Below, piece after piece: positions 7,825 through 14,258 of a stretch of 14,543 nt of DNA; within the stretch, counting starts at the first letter, position 1, and each line of letters opens with the position of its first letter. The DNA comes from Methylococcaceae bacterium (lineage in GTDB: Bacteria > Pseudomonadota > Gammaproteobacteria > Methylococcales > Methylomonadaceae). Below the pieces are notes generated by a model. That model was not told the origin of the DNA. It was given only the letters and a program-made list of their open reading frames with translations, and made no database searches. The DNA lies in the NCBI GenBank assembly GCA_947506075.1, contig CANNNN010000019.1, positions 1 through 14,543 of the forward strand. The letters are read 5' to 3'. A program made the translations under genes and the position numbers.

Positions 7825-8676
7825 TTAAGCACTTTGCAGTTCGTCGGCAAGCGAGGCAATTTCCTCGACTGCTGCCGCCAGTTCCTTGGCACCTTGCGAT
7901 TGCTGGGTGGCGGCTGCTATCGCTTCTGTGCCTCTTAGTGCCTGTTGCGCAGCAATGTTGGACTGCGATGCGCCGGTGGCAATTTCCCGAATACCGGCCA
8001 CGATGTCGATCGCATCCACACGAATCTGTTCCAATTGAAGGGTGATGGTCTTGCCGTTTTCGATTTCGCCTTCGATGGTTTTGGACGAGGCATTGATGCC
8101 ATCGGCTATCACTTTGACTTCCTGCTGAATTTGTCCAACCAGTTCCTGAATCTGTTGCGCACTTTTTTCGGAGGTTTCGGCCAGGGTTCGCACTTCATCG
8201 GCGACCACCGCAAAGCCCTTGCCGTGTTGACCGGCGCGCGCCGCTTCAATCGCGGCGTTCAGCGCCAGCAGATTGGTTTGATCGGCAATGCGGGCAATCG
8301 CTTTGACAATGCCGCCAATATTGGCGGCCTGTTTTTCGAGTTCGACGACCATTTCCACTGTCGTCGCCTGACGCTGCGCGGCCACGCTGACATTGCTGAC
8401 ATTGCTGACCATGCCTGCCACTTCGGCTACGGTTTTGGCCACTAATGTTTGTGCGGTTTCACCTTTTAGCTGACTGATGTCTGCATTTTGCAACTGACGG
8501 GAGATTGCCGTACCTACCAGATTAAACGCGGCGAGTGATTCCTGCGCCGCGCCGGAGGCTGCTTCGGCGCCGGTTGCAATCTGGTCGGACGCGCGCTTTA
8601 GCTGTTCGGATGCGGAAGCCGCTTCGTAAATGCCGGAGGCCAGCTGAGTGGCGGCGGCGATACGCTCGGCTGCCCT
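7825..8676 (-). pseudogene. 5'-truncated methyl-accepting chemotaxis protein (signalling domain only)
   Basis: Encodes the cytoplasmic part of an MCP. The adaptation helix (…AAERIAAATQLASGIYEA at the upstream end) is followed by the highly conserved hairpin tip IADQTNLLALNAAIEAARAG and GKGFAVVADEVRTLAE, then the return helix ending AAAVEEIASLADELQSA. There is no C-terminal NWETF tether. Sensor domain, transmembrane helices and HAMP are missing. The frame stays open up to an in-frame stop at 8758-8760 but contains no ATG or GTG there. The first conventional start is a TTG at 8493 inside the helix with no ribosome site. Coding character and G+C drop abruptly at about 8677-8700. I read this as a gene whose 5' part was deleted or displaced. 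An expressed soluble fragment of 222 residues from the TTG cannot be excluded. Confidence 0.8.
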
Positions 8677-8678
8677 AT

Positions 8679-8699
8679 GTCGATGTGGGCAGTCGATGT
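8679..8699. repeat. 8-bp direct repeat GTCGATGT at the MCP breakpoint
   Basis: Two exact copies of GTCGATGT, separated by GGGCA, sit where receptor coding sequence gives way to AT-rich DNA. Short direct repeats at such a point are typical of slipped-strand deletion end-points or of a former target duplication. Chance occurrence is possible. Confidence 0.6.
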
Positions 8700-8830
8700 C
8701 AAAATCTGTAATAAATAGAAATTTAGGTTGTATCGTAATTAAAATATGCAGTTTTTTCTATATTTTATCAAATACTTTTCATATTTATGCGGAGGTTTGG
8801 GGCGGGGAATATGAAATCAGGCCGTTCGTA

Positions 8831-8851
8831 ATAAAAAATCGCTTGGCGATT
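8831..8851 (-). terminator. possible rho-independent terminator for the kinase operon
   Basis: Read on the minus strand, AATCGC-CAA-GCGATT forms a 6-bp stem with a 3-nt loop (8837-8851) and is followed directly by a T-rich run (8831-8836). It lies about 430 bp beyond the response-regulator stop at 9279 and upstream of the MCP remnant. It could therefore stop transcripts of the kinase operon from running into the che operon. The stem is short, so this is tentative. Confidence 0.45.
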
Positions 8852-8904
8852 AAATAAATACAAGCCGGAGTGCAGGTGAATTTAATCAATAGGCCTATTT
8901 TTTA

Positions 8905-8951
8905 CGGCGGTTTACAAAGCTGTCGGTTAGCCAGTAGCTTTGAAACCGCCG
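8905..8951. repeat. long imperfect inverted repeat (about 16-bp stem)
   Basis: CGGCGGTTTACAAAGCT (8905-8921) pairs with AGCTTTGAAACCGCCG (8936-8951) with a single bulged base, around a 14-nt loop (8922-8935). It is the strongest hairpin in the gap and more G+C-rich at its base than its surroundings. No T-run follows on the plus strand, and on the minus strand it is followed by TAAAAAATAGG, so it is not a standard terminator. It may be a dispersed repeat unit, a mobile-element end or part of the broken frame. Confidence 0.65.
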
Positions 8952-9220
8952 CAGAATTTGGCGCGCTTCGTCATATTGAGAAGCATTGATTAGTTTGCGT
9001 AAAGCAATCCAGTTGATCCTATGTCAGATAAGCTTTAAGTTGCTCAGCATGGCTTCGGAAGAGTAGTGCCGAGTTATCCAATCACAAAATAGGCTAGGGT
9101 CAAGCCCAGAATTTGCAAGAGCTAAAATAGGGGAATACAGCGGGCATTAAGCTTGAGCGCCGGGTACTGGCTTTTTGTCGTTAGCTTGAACATCTGGATT
9201 TGGTCTGCGGGGTAAGTTGT

Positions 9221-9238
9221 AGGTATTTTTAAATACCT
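9221..9238. repeat. perfect 8-bp inverted repeat
   Basis: AGGTATTT, spacer TT, AAATACCT: an exact palindromic pair 41 bp beyond the response-regulator stop. It could be a weak transcript end or processing hairpin for the kinase operon, or a protein site. No T-run follows on the minus strand. Confidence 0.5.
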
Positions 9239-9278
9239 CGAATTGCTAGCAGCCTCGCCTGCAATGTGTGGGAAATTA

Positions 9279-9659
9279 TCAGACAGGGTTAATTAACGAT
9301 AACAGCTCAGTCGGACTAAATGGTTTGGTCAGGTAAAAATCTGCGCCGGCTTGCTTACCTAAGTCAAAATCGTGTTGTTGAGTGCGCGCCGTTAACAAAA
9401 TAATTTTACAGTTCCGGGTGCCCGGCCAGGATTTAACTTCCTGGCAAATTTGAAAGCCGTCCAACTCACCGGGCATCATCACATCGAGAATCACATAATC
9501 GGGTTTTTGCTCGGCAATCATTAACAAGGCTGTATCGCTGGACTCGGCTTCAAACAGCTCGAAGCGGTTGTCGGAAAAAGTTAATTTGAGTAGATGCCTA
9601 ATAATCCGGTTATCGTCTACCAGCAGTATTTTTATTTTATTTACTATTGTCTTGTCCAT
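9279..9659 (-). CDS. single-domain response regulator of the PAS kinase operon
   Basis: 126-residue receiver domain. D15/D16 lie in ILLVDDNR, phospho-acceptor D59 in YVILDVMMPGELDG, T90 in LLTAR and K112 in LTKPFSP, so it is fully equipped for phosphotransfer. No output domain follows, and the protein ends just after the last receiver helix (LLSLINPV). The start is the ATG at 9659-9657, two bases after the kinase stop. A TTG two codons upstream (9665) overlapping the kinase stop is an alternative. Being the last gene of the operon and translationally coupled to the kinase, it is almost certainly that kinase's partner. It presumably acts by protein contact or phosphorelay, possibly towards the HTH-receiver protein encoded divergently. 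Confidence 0.93.
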   Translation of the reverse strand: MDKTIVNKIKILLVDDNRIIRHLLKLTFSDNRFELFEAESSDTALLMIAEQKPDYVILDVMMPGELDGFQICQEVKSWPGTRNCKIILLTARTQQHDFDLGKQAGADFYLTKPFSPTELLSLINPV

Positions 9660-9661
9660 AC

Positions 9662-11965
9662 TCAAGGTTTTATGTCATTTGATAACTGTTGCTTTAACCA
9701 AAGGGTGACGGTGGTGCCGATTCCGGCTTTACTGCTGATCTCTACCTGACCTTGATGAAGCTCCATAATATCCTTAACCAGCGACATGCCCAGCCCGGTT
9801 CCCGGTATGTTACCGGTGTTGTTTGCTCGCCAAAAGCGCGTAAAAATATGCTTTTGCTGCTCTTCATCCAGTCCCATTCCCTGGTCACGAATCGCTATGC
9901 CGACTTCGGCCTGAGGACCCGTATTTCGCTGTTTTACACTGAGCACAATGTCGCCGGTAGTAGAGTATTTGTAGGCATTACTCAATACATTGGTAATGAC
10001 TTGGCGAATTTTATCTGCATCAACAAAAACAACATAATCAGCTTTCATATTACGGCGTTTAATACGTCGCTCATCACCCGGAACCAGTAGTTCATTGACT
10101 GCACGGTTGACTATGCTTAATAAGGATTGTTCTGTAAAGATAAAATCCATGCCTGCGCGTGATTCGATACGGGCAAGATCCAGAAGCTCGTTAAGTATAT
10201 TGACCAAGCTGGCTGATTGTTGATGTATCGTCGTTAAGATTTCACGTGTGGTCTCGCTATCAAACTCCCTGGACAGCAATAGCTCGGAAAAACCGAAGAC
10301 GCTAGCCATCGGCGTGCGTAATTCGTGTGCGGCGGTGGCTAAAAACTCACTTTTTATTTCTGCTATTTCAGTTTCGACCGTAATATCCCGAAAATAGAGG
10401 ACTTTTGATAGAGAGCTATTATTAATTTGTCGATCCGTACGCTTTATAGCTAATGATTTTTTCAGCTGTCTATGCGGAGTATCAGTTGTGTCTTGTGGTA
10501 AAGTCTCAAAAAGACGCTCGTTGAAATCAAATACATATAAGGTCTGATTTGCATCCTGATGTTTAGGGGGCTTATTACACTGCTGGTCGAGATAGTTATT
10601 AAAAGCCTGCTCGCTTAAATTAACCAGATGCTCTCGCTTTAGCCCGGTTATAGTTAGAAATGCGGGGTTAATCGATTGGATAAAACCTTGCTGCGTCACC
10701 GTTACAATGCCATCGGGGCTGATACTGAAAATGGCTTCCAATTCCTGTTCGCGCAGTTTTAGTTTATCTTGTGTTTGTTTCAGCAGGGATATGTCAGTGA
10801 ATGAGCCCAACATTCGGTTGGGTAAGCCAGATTCATTCTGCTCTGTTATGCCTCTATTCAGAATCCAACGCCAACTACCATCTTTATGTTTTAAACGATG
10901 AATATTTTCGAAAAAGTGACAATTTCCTTCGATACAGTGCATCAGTTCATCCATAGCCATTTGTATGTCGTCTGGATGAACACGCTGATGCCAGCTGGCA
11001 AAGCAGTTTTCAATCTCATGATCTTCATAACCCAGCATAGACTTCCAGCGAGGCGATAAATAAACTTCGTCAGTTTCCAGATTCCAATCCCAGATGCCAT
11101 CGGTAGTAGATGATGCCATCAAGGCATAACGCTCTTCACTTTTGCGTAGCGCCATCTCCATGGCCATGCGTTCGGTGATGTTCAGCATTGCCCCGGTCAA
11201 AAACCATTTTTGTCCGTGACCGATAGATTGGTTTTTTTGTGCCTGCATAGACATCCAGAGCAACGCTCCCTTAGAACAGGTCAAGCGAAACTCCATCGGA
11301 ATGATTTTATTTTCTTTCGCGATGCAATCTAAAACCAATAAATAATAGTTCTGATCCTCCGGATGAATAAATTCAAGCAGCGGTTTTCCGAGTGTTTCAG
11401 CGGCTGAATAACCGGTAAGCTGCGTCCATGCTTGATTGATGAAGGTGATCAGGTAATTCTGATCCATCTGAAATAATATTTCAGATACTGTTTCCACGAC
11501 CGTTTTAAATCGGTGCTCTTCGATTTGTAGGGCTTGAGCGGCTGTTTTGCTCTGCTGAATGTTGATCAGTGTGCCGGAGAAACAAGGTTGATTATTGTCG
11601 GTTTCCTGATTTAAATTCATCTGGAACCAACGTAAGCCGCCATCGCTACAGATTAAATTGACTTCAAATTTGAGTGTAACAACCGATTTAATTAAAGTCC
11701 AGCGCAGTAATTGCTGGTATTCACTGGCAGTCATGAAATTTTTAATTGATTGTTCAAGGCAGGCTTTAATAGCGTATCCGCTATGGTTTTCCCAGGCCTT
11801 GTTCAGGAAACTAAAAGTCAGGTCTGCATTCAGGGTAAACACAATTTCTGAAATATTATCGAGTAGATTCTGGTGTCGAGTTTCTGATGTCGCTAAGGCT
11901 TCGACCAGGCGATACTGGATTTGTGTATGCAGAGGGTTCTCTTGAGCTTCCTGTAAGCTGTTCAT
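9662..11965 (-). CDS. soluble four-PAS sensor histidine kinase
   Basis: 767-residue kinase without transmembrane segments, so a cytoplasmic sensor. Four PAS-type domains are in series: about 25-140, 150-265, 278-395 (with the characteristic WxWxLxTDEVYxSPRWKxMLGY and HPDD features) and 405-530, the last more divergent. Next come HisKA (about 535-600) with H547 in AAHELRTPMASVFGFSELL, then the HATPase domain: N-box NVLSNAYKYS (659-668), G1 DQGMG (694-698), F-box FTRF (708-711) and G2 GTGLGMSL (722-729). All catalytic elements are present. No haem or flavin ligand motif is evident, so the signal is unknown. The ATG at 11965 overlaps the stop of the hydrolase gene (ATGA), and the stop is 2 bp from the regulator start. 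G+C and codon use look lower than in the che genes. Confidence 0.95.
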   Translation of the reverse strand: MNSLQEAQENPLHTQIQYRLVEALATSETRHQNLLDNISEIVFTLNADLTFSFLNKAWENHSGYAIKACLEQSIKNFMTASEYQQLLRWTLIKSVVTLKFEVNLICSDGGLRWFQMNLNQETDNNQPCFSGTLINIQQSKTAAQALQIEEHRFKTVVETVSEILFQMDQNYLITFINQAWTQLTGYSAAETLGKPLLEFIHPEDQNYYLLVLDCIAKENKIIPMEFRLTCSKGALLWMSMQAQKNQSIGHGQKWFLTGAMLNITERMAMEMALRKSEERYALMASSTTDGIWDWNLETDEVYLSPRWKSMLGYEDHEIENCFASWHQRVHPDDIQMAMDELMHCIEGNCHFFENIHRLKHKDGSWRWILNRGITEQNESGLPNRMLGSFTDISLLKQTQDKLKLREQELEAIFSISPDGIVTVTQQGFIQSINPAFLTITGLKREHLVNLSEQAFNNYLDQQCNKPPKHQDANQTLYVFDFNERLFETLPQDTTDTPHRQLKKSLAIKRTDRQINNSSLSKVLYFRDITVETEIAEIKSEFLATAAHELRTPMASVFGFSELLLSREFDSETTREILTTIHQQSASLVNILNELLDLARIESRAGMDFIFTEQSLLSIVNRAVNELLVPGDERRIKRRNMKADYVVFVDADKIRQVITNVLSNAYKYSTTGDIVLSVKQRNTGPQAEVGIAIRDQGMGLDEEQQKHIFTRFWRANNTGNIPGTGLGMSLVKDIMELHQGQVEISSKAGIGTTVTLWLKQQLSNDIKP

Positions 11966-12573
11966 AGATTTATACCGAGTCTTTCCAAAAGCTGCTGATG
12001 ACTTAGCACTTCGGCATACAACGGGAAGATGTGCCGGCAGTAGAATTCCTGCTCCAGATTGGTGCGTGCCGACGTGACATCACTGAGTATGTGGACTTTG
12101 AGGCCTCGGTCAAAGGCAGAGCGGGCCGTGGAGTCGATGCAAATTGACGTAACACAGCCGGCAAATACCACATGATTGATGCCGGCTGTCGTCAAGAAAT
12201 CATCTAACTTGGTGTTGATAAAAGCATTGAAACCGTGTTTGCCGGGCAAGTAAGTAATCCGTTCGCCAAACTGCTTTAGTTCGTCGATGGTCTCGCTGCC
12301 TTTGCTATTTTTATTAAATGCACCTGTTTCTTTAATGATTTTTAAAATGCCCACCGGGTCTTTATCAAGCTCTTCGTATTTTTCGGAAAAAAGGATAGGT
12401 GTCGCTATAACAGGAATTTTAAACGGCTCAAGCTGTCTCAACAGCGAAATGGTATTTCCGATGATATGGGTTATGTTGGAATTTTCTTCAACCACCGAGC
12501 GCAAGATCCCGTCATTGGCGAAATAATCATTTTGATAGCCAATCAAAATTAAAGCCGTGTTATGTACTTTCAT
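11962..12573 (-). CDS. isochorismatase-family (cysteine hydrolase) protein lacking the usual catalytic Asp
   Basis: 203-residue Rossmann-like fold of the isochorismatase/nicotinamidase superfamily. These hydrolases use an Asp-Lys-Cys triad. Lys is present (K112 in LPGKHGFNAF) and so is Cys (C145 in CVTSICIDSTAR), and the following FDRGLKVHILSDVTSA strand is typical. The N-terminal signature, normally I/V-D-x-Q-N-D-F with the first Asp catalytic, reads LILIGYQNDYF, placing Gly at position 12. Either activity is lost or altered, or this is a subfamily with another base. First gene of the operon, its stop overlaps the kinase start (ATGA), so it is probably functionally tied to the kinase, perhaps as a ligand-binding or ligand-processing partner. 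The ATG at 12573 has only a weak ribosome site. Substrate unknown. Confidence 0.88.
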   Translation of the reverse strand: MKVHNTALILIGYQNDYFANDGILRSVVEENSNITHIIGNTISLLRQLEPFKIPVIATPILFSEKYEELDKDPVGILKIIKETGAFNKNSKGSETIDELKQFGERITYLPGKHGFNAFINTKLDDFLTTAGINHVVFAGCVTSICIDSTARSAFDRGLKVHILSDVTSARTNLEQEFYCRHIFPLYAEVLSHQQLLERLGINL

Positions 12574-12722
12574 CTAGGTGCTTTTATTGAGTGGTGTTAA
12601 AAAGTGAATTTTTAGTAAATAAATAGAAAATATTTAATTTCTGCGTTTTAAAAAAACCTAAAATTCGAAGCTAATTAAACCCCTCCATCGCATGATGCCC
12701 GCTTTTCATTTTTTTCAATCAT

Positions 12723-12750
12723 AGCATTAATGGTCAATAAAGGTAATGCT
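12723..12750. repeat. 7-bp inverted repeat with 14-bp spacer
   Basis: AGCATTA and TAATGCT, exact, with half-site centres 21 bp apart (two helical turns). It lies midway between the divergent genes, a geometry compatible with a dimeric regulator, but the site is short and unproven. Confidence 0.4.
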
Positions 12751-12854
12751 AAATCTATAAAAATTAAAGTCTTAAGGATTTTATAGGCAAGCAATTTCTT
12801 GTAAGATAGTTCGACATGTCTTTGCTATACAGTAAGTTAGCCATAATTATGCAG

Positions 12855-12874
12855 TAATTTTAATATTAAAATTA
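12855..12874. repeat. 20-bp perfect A/T palindrome
   Basis: The sequence TAATTTTAATATTAAAATTA reads identically on both strands. It sits in extremely AT-rich DNA, where such palindromes arise easily, so significance is modest. It could be a protein site or a melting-prone element. Confidence 0.45.
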
Positions 12875-12913
12875 ATTAAGTTTTATTTTTTTCGATTTTT
12901 TTATTGCTTATTT

Positions 12914-12933
12914 ATACGAAAACTATTTCGTAT
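12914..12933 (+). promoter_or_regulatory. candidate operator: ATACGAAA-ACTA-TTTCGTAT
   Basis: Exact 8-bp inverted repeat with a 4-bp spacer, 55 bp upstream of the chosen start of the HTH-receiver gene. It contains CG steps, so it is less likely to be a by-product of AT-richness. It is the best candidate for a dimeric DNA-binding site controlling this gene, perhaps by its own product (inference). Confidence 0.5.
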
Positions 12934-12988
12934 TTTGTTACTTTTAAGTATGATTGACACCAATAAAGTTATTTTTAGAGTTATAAAT

Positions 12989-13618
12989 ATGACCGAGCAA
13001 TCGTGGGTTAGTACAAAAGAGGCTGCAGTGCTGCTAGGTGTCAGTCAGCGCACCATACAAAACTGGGTGGATAGCGGCAAAATCAAGGCAAGTCTTACGA
13101 TGGGCGGTCATAGACGACTCGGTCGAGAGGATGTCAAAAAATATATATCAAATGTTCGCCCATTATTAACAAGTAATACTGAAAAAGAACCATTGCCATC
13201 AACTACTAACAATAGCCAACTGCGGGTATTGATTGTAGAGGACGATTTAACTATTTTACGCTTATGTGAATTACAATTTGGGCGATTCAATGTGCCACAT
13301 CAACTTTTTACGGCTACCAATGCCTTTCAAGGCTTGATAATGGCAGGTAAGTATCAGCCGCATCTCATTTTTACGGATTTAAAAATGCCCCATATTAACG
13401 GCTTGCATATGATTAGTGAAATCATGAAAATGCATGAGATGAAAAACACCAAAATTGTTATAGTGACACGTCTGGAAATAAGGGAAATCACGCAAATGGG
13501 CACAATTCCCGATGGCGTGATGGTGTTACCCAAGCCAATTCCTTTTAATACCGTGGAAACCATACTTTATCAACAAGCGAATGTCCTTAACGTGGCCAGT
13601 AATGCTGACTTAGCTTAG
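12989..13618 (+). CDS. excisionase/MerR-type HTH fused to a C-terminal receiver domain
   Basis: 209-residue regulator with domain order opposite to ordinary response regulators. The N-terminal winged helix-turn-helix is at about 6-53: WVSTKEAAVLLGVSQRTIQNW, a wing with TMGGHRRL, then REDVKKYI. This is the pattern of excisionase/BldC/MerR-like DNA-binding domains. A polar linker (about 55-76) precedes a receiver domain (77-195) with E84/D85/D86, phospho-acceptor D130 in IFTDLKMPHING, T160 in VIVTR and K182 in LPKPIPF. I chose the ATG at 12989 because it directly precedes the HTH. In-frame starts at 12950 (ATG) and 12935 (TTG) would add 13-18 residues without domain character, and no strong ribosome site favours any. 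Divergent from the PAS kinase operon, so it may be its transcriptional output. Confidence 0.9.
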   Translation: MTEQSWVSTKEAAVLLGVSQRTIQNWVDSGKIKASLTMGGHRRLGREDVKKYISNVRPLLTSNTEKEPLPSTTNNSQLRVLIVEDDLTILRLCELQFGRFNVPHQLFTATNAFQGLIMAGKYQPHLIFTDLKMPHINGLHMISEIMKMHEMKNTKIVIVTRLEIREITQMGTIPDGVMVLPKPIPFNTVETILYQQANVLNVASNADLA

Positions 13619-13673
13619 GATGCTGCTGATTGATAACCAACATACTCGGGATGCGGTAGTTAACCGTGAACCT

Positions 13674-13868
13674 TTAAAACGGTATAAAAAAACCGGCAAA
13701 TGATATATTTCTGCAGCACTCGCCAACAGGAAGTGCCGCCATGCCAAAATTACCATAAGCCCGGAAGATAATACTCCCACCTACTTCGGTGGCGCTGGAT
13801 AGCGTCAGTTGCAGTGCCTGTTTCGCGAGTAAAGGACTAAGCAAGGGAGCAGAGATTTCAGGCGAAGT
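13674..13868 (-). pseudogene. possible coding fragment, unidentified
   Basis: The minus-strand frame includes SPEISAPLLSPLLAKQAL and VGGSIIFRAYGNFGMAALP, with balanced, protein-like composition and higher G+C than its surroundings. Upstream (above 13868) the same frame runs into AT-rich DNA that yields only hydrophobic low-complexity sequence, so a genuine start is doubtful. It is probably a remnant of a larger gene or a non-coding G+C-rich patch. No family recognised. Confidence 0.2.
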
Positions 13869-14154
13869 TGCATTATATAAATAAAAAATTGCATAAATTG
13901 AAGTTATGGCAATATAATAAGGCATGCGTAATAATTGCAAATATAGAAACATTTATTGAGTTAAATGGTAAAAACAGAAGAACTTGTTTGTTATCGCTGC
14001 TCGGGGTTTGTACCGAGTACTCAGGCTATCCAATTTTGTCGGATGATATGTCAGTAATTTTGGGGTTTGTAGTGCTAATTTTTTCCGGCATCTCTAATGT
14101 TGACTGATTACTAGGACCCAAACCTTTGATGAAGGCGCGGTTTTATAACAAAGC

Positions 14155-14171
14155 TCCCTTTGAGGGATTTT
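14155..14171 (+). terminator. small terminator-like hairpin
   Basis: TCCCT (14155-14159), loop TTG, AGGGA (14163-14167), followed by TTTT. The stem is only 5 bp and it lies 537 bp beyond the HTH-receiver stop, so it may insulate the sensor gene from upstream plus-strand transcription. Weak evidence. Confidence 0.35.
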
Positions 14172-14258
14172 AGCTGTCATAGTTTTACTGGTAGGCTGGT
14201 GGACTGACTACCGTTTTTGGATCGTGCCTCATTTTTTTGCTCATACTTTGCTTATGCC

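Larger units (their letters stand above)
8895..9245 (-). pseudogene. possible decayed coding sequence, unidentified
   Basis: One minus-strand frame is interrupted only twice in 117 codons: a TAA at 9147-9149 and a TGA at 9024-9026, ending with TAG at 8895-8897. The three pieces have protein-like composition: 32 residues ending DKKPVPGAQA, 40 residues containing DPSLFCDWITRHYSSEAML, and 42 residues containing NWIALRKLINASQYDEARQ and ending SFVNRRKK. In DNA of this A+T content stops would be expected more often, which is the main evidence. I do not recognise the family. A transposon or plasmid gene remnant is one possibility; chance is another, especially since two palindromes fall within the frame. 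Confidence 0.3.
8677..9278. other. gene-poor, AT-richer junction region between the two operons
   Basis: No intact gene is seen on either strand. Contents: an 8-bp direct repeat GTCGATGT (8679-8686 and 8692-8699) exactly at the MCP truncation point; AT-rich DNA to about 8800; a terminator-like hairpin on the minus strand (8837-8851); a long imperfect inverted repeat (8905-8951); a broken minus-strand frame (8895-9245); and a perfect inverted repeat AGGTATTT-TT-AAATACCT (9221-9238). The mixture of palindromes and broken coding sequence fits the scar of an old mobile-element insertion or deletion, but no transposase, terminal inverted repeat pair or integrase can be named. Confidence 0.6.
12574..12988. 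promoter_or_regulatory. divergent intergenic region with palindromes
   Basis: 415 bp of very AT-rich DNA separating the hydrolase-kinase-regulator operon (minus) from the HTH-receiver gene (plus). It must contain promoters for both, but no convincing -35/-10 pair or sigma-54 site can be picked out. Visible structures: inverted repeat AGCATTA (12723-12729) / TAATGCT (12744-12750) with a 14-bp spacer; a 20-bp A/T-only perfect palindrome (12855-12874); and a 20-bp inverted repeat (12914-12933). No coding sequence is seen. Confidence 0.6.
13619..14258. other. gene-poor region between HTH-receiver gene and right-edge sensor gene
   Basis: No gene I can support. A more G+C-rich island (about 13700-13870) lies within AT-rich DNA and is open on the minus strand. 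The rest, 13870-14100, is AT-rich with a short plus-strand open frame of no recognisable character. A terminator-like hairpin lies at 14155-14171. Promoter elements for the sensor gene at 14259 must lie within the last 90 bp but cannot be assigned. Confidence 0.5.

Noticed and set aside
7945..8445. 166-codon plus-strand open frame opposite the MCP remnant
   Set aside because: Phe/Gly/Asn/Asp-rich antisense image of the MCP hairpin, a common artefact.
7825..8493. MCP annotated as an intact 222-residue gene from the TTG
   Set aside because: Signalling-domain sequence continues in frame well upstream of the TTG, which has no ribosome site; better treated as truncated.
12954..12987. Consensus TTGACA (12954-12959) followed by TATAAA (12982-12987)
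   Set aside because: Spacing of 22 bp is too long, and transcription would begin inside the coding sequence of the HTH-receiver gene.
13868..14107. 79-codon plus-strand open frame
   Set aside because: AT-rich region, no ribosome site, no recognisable protein features.
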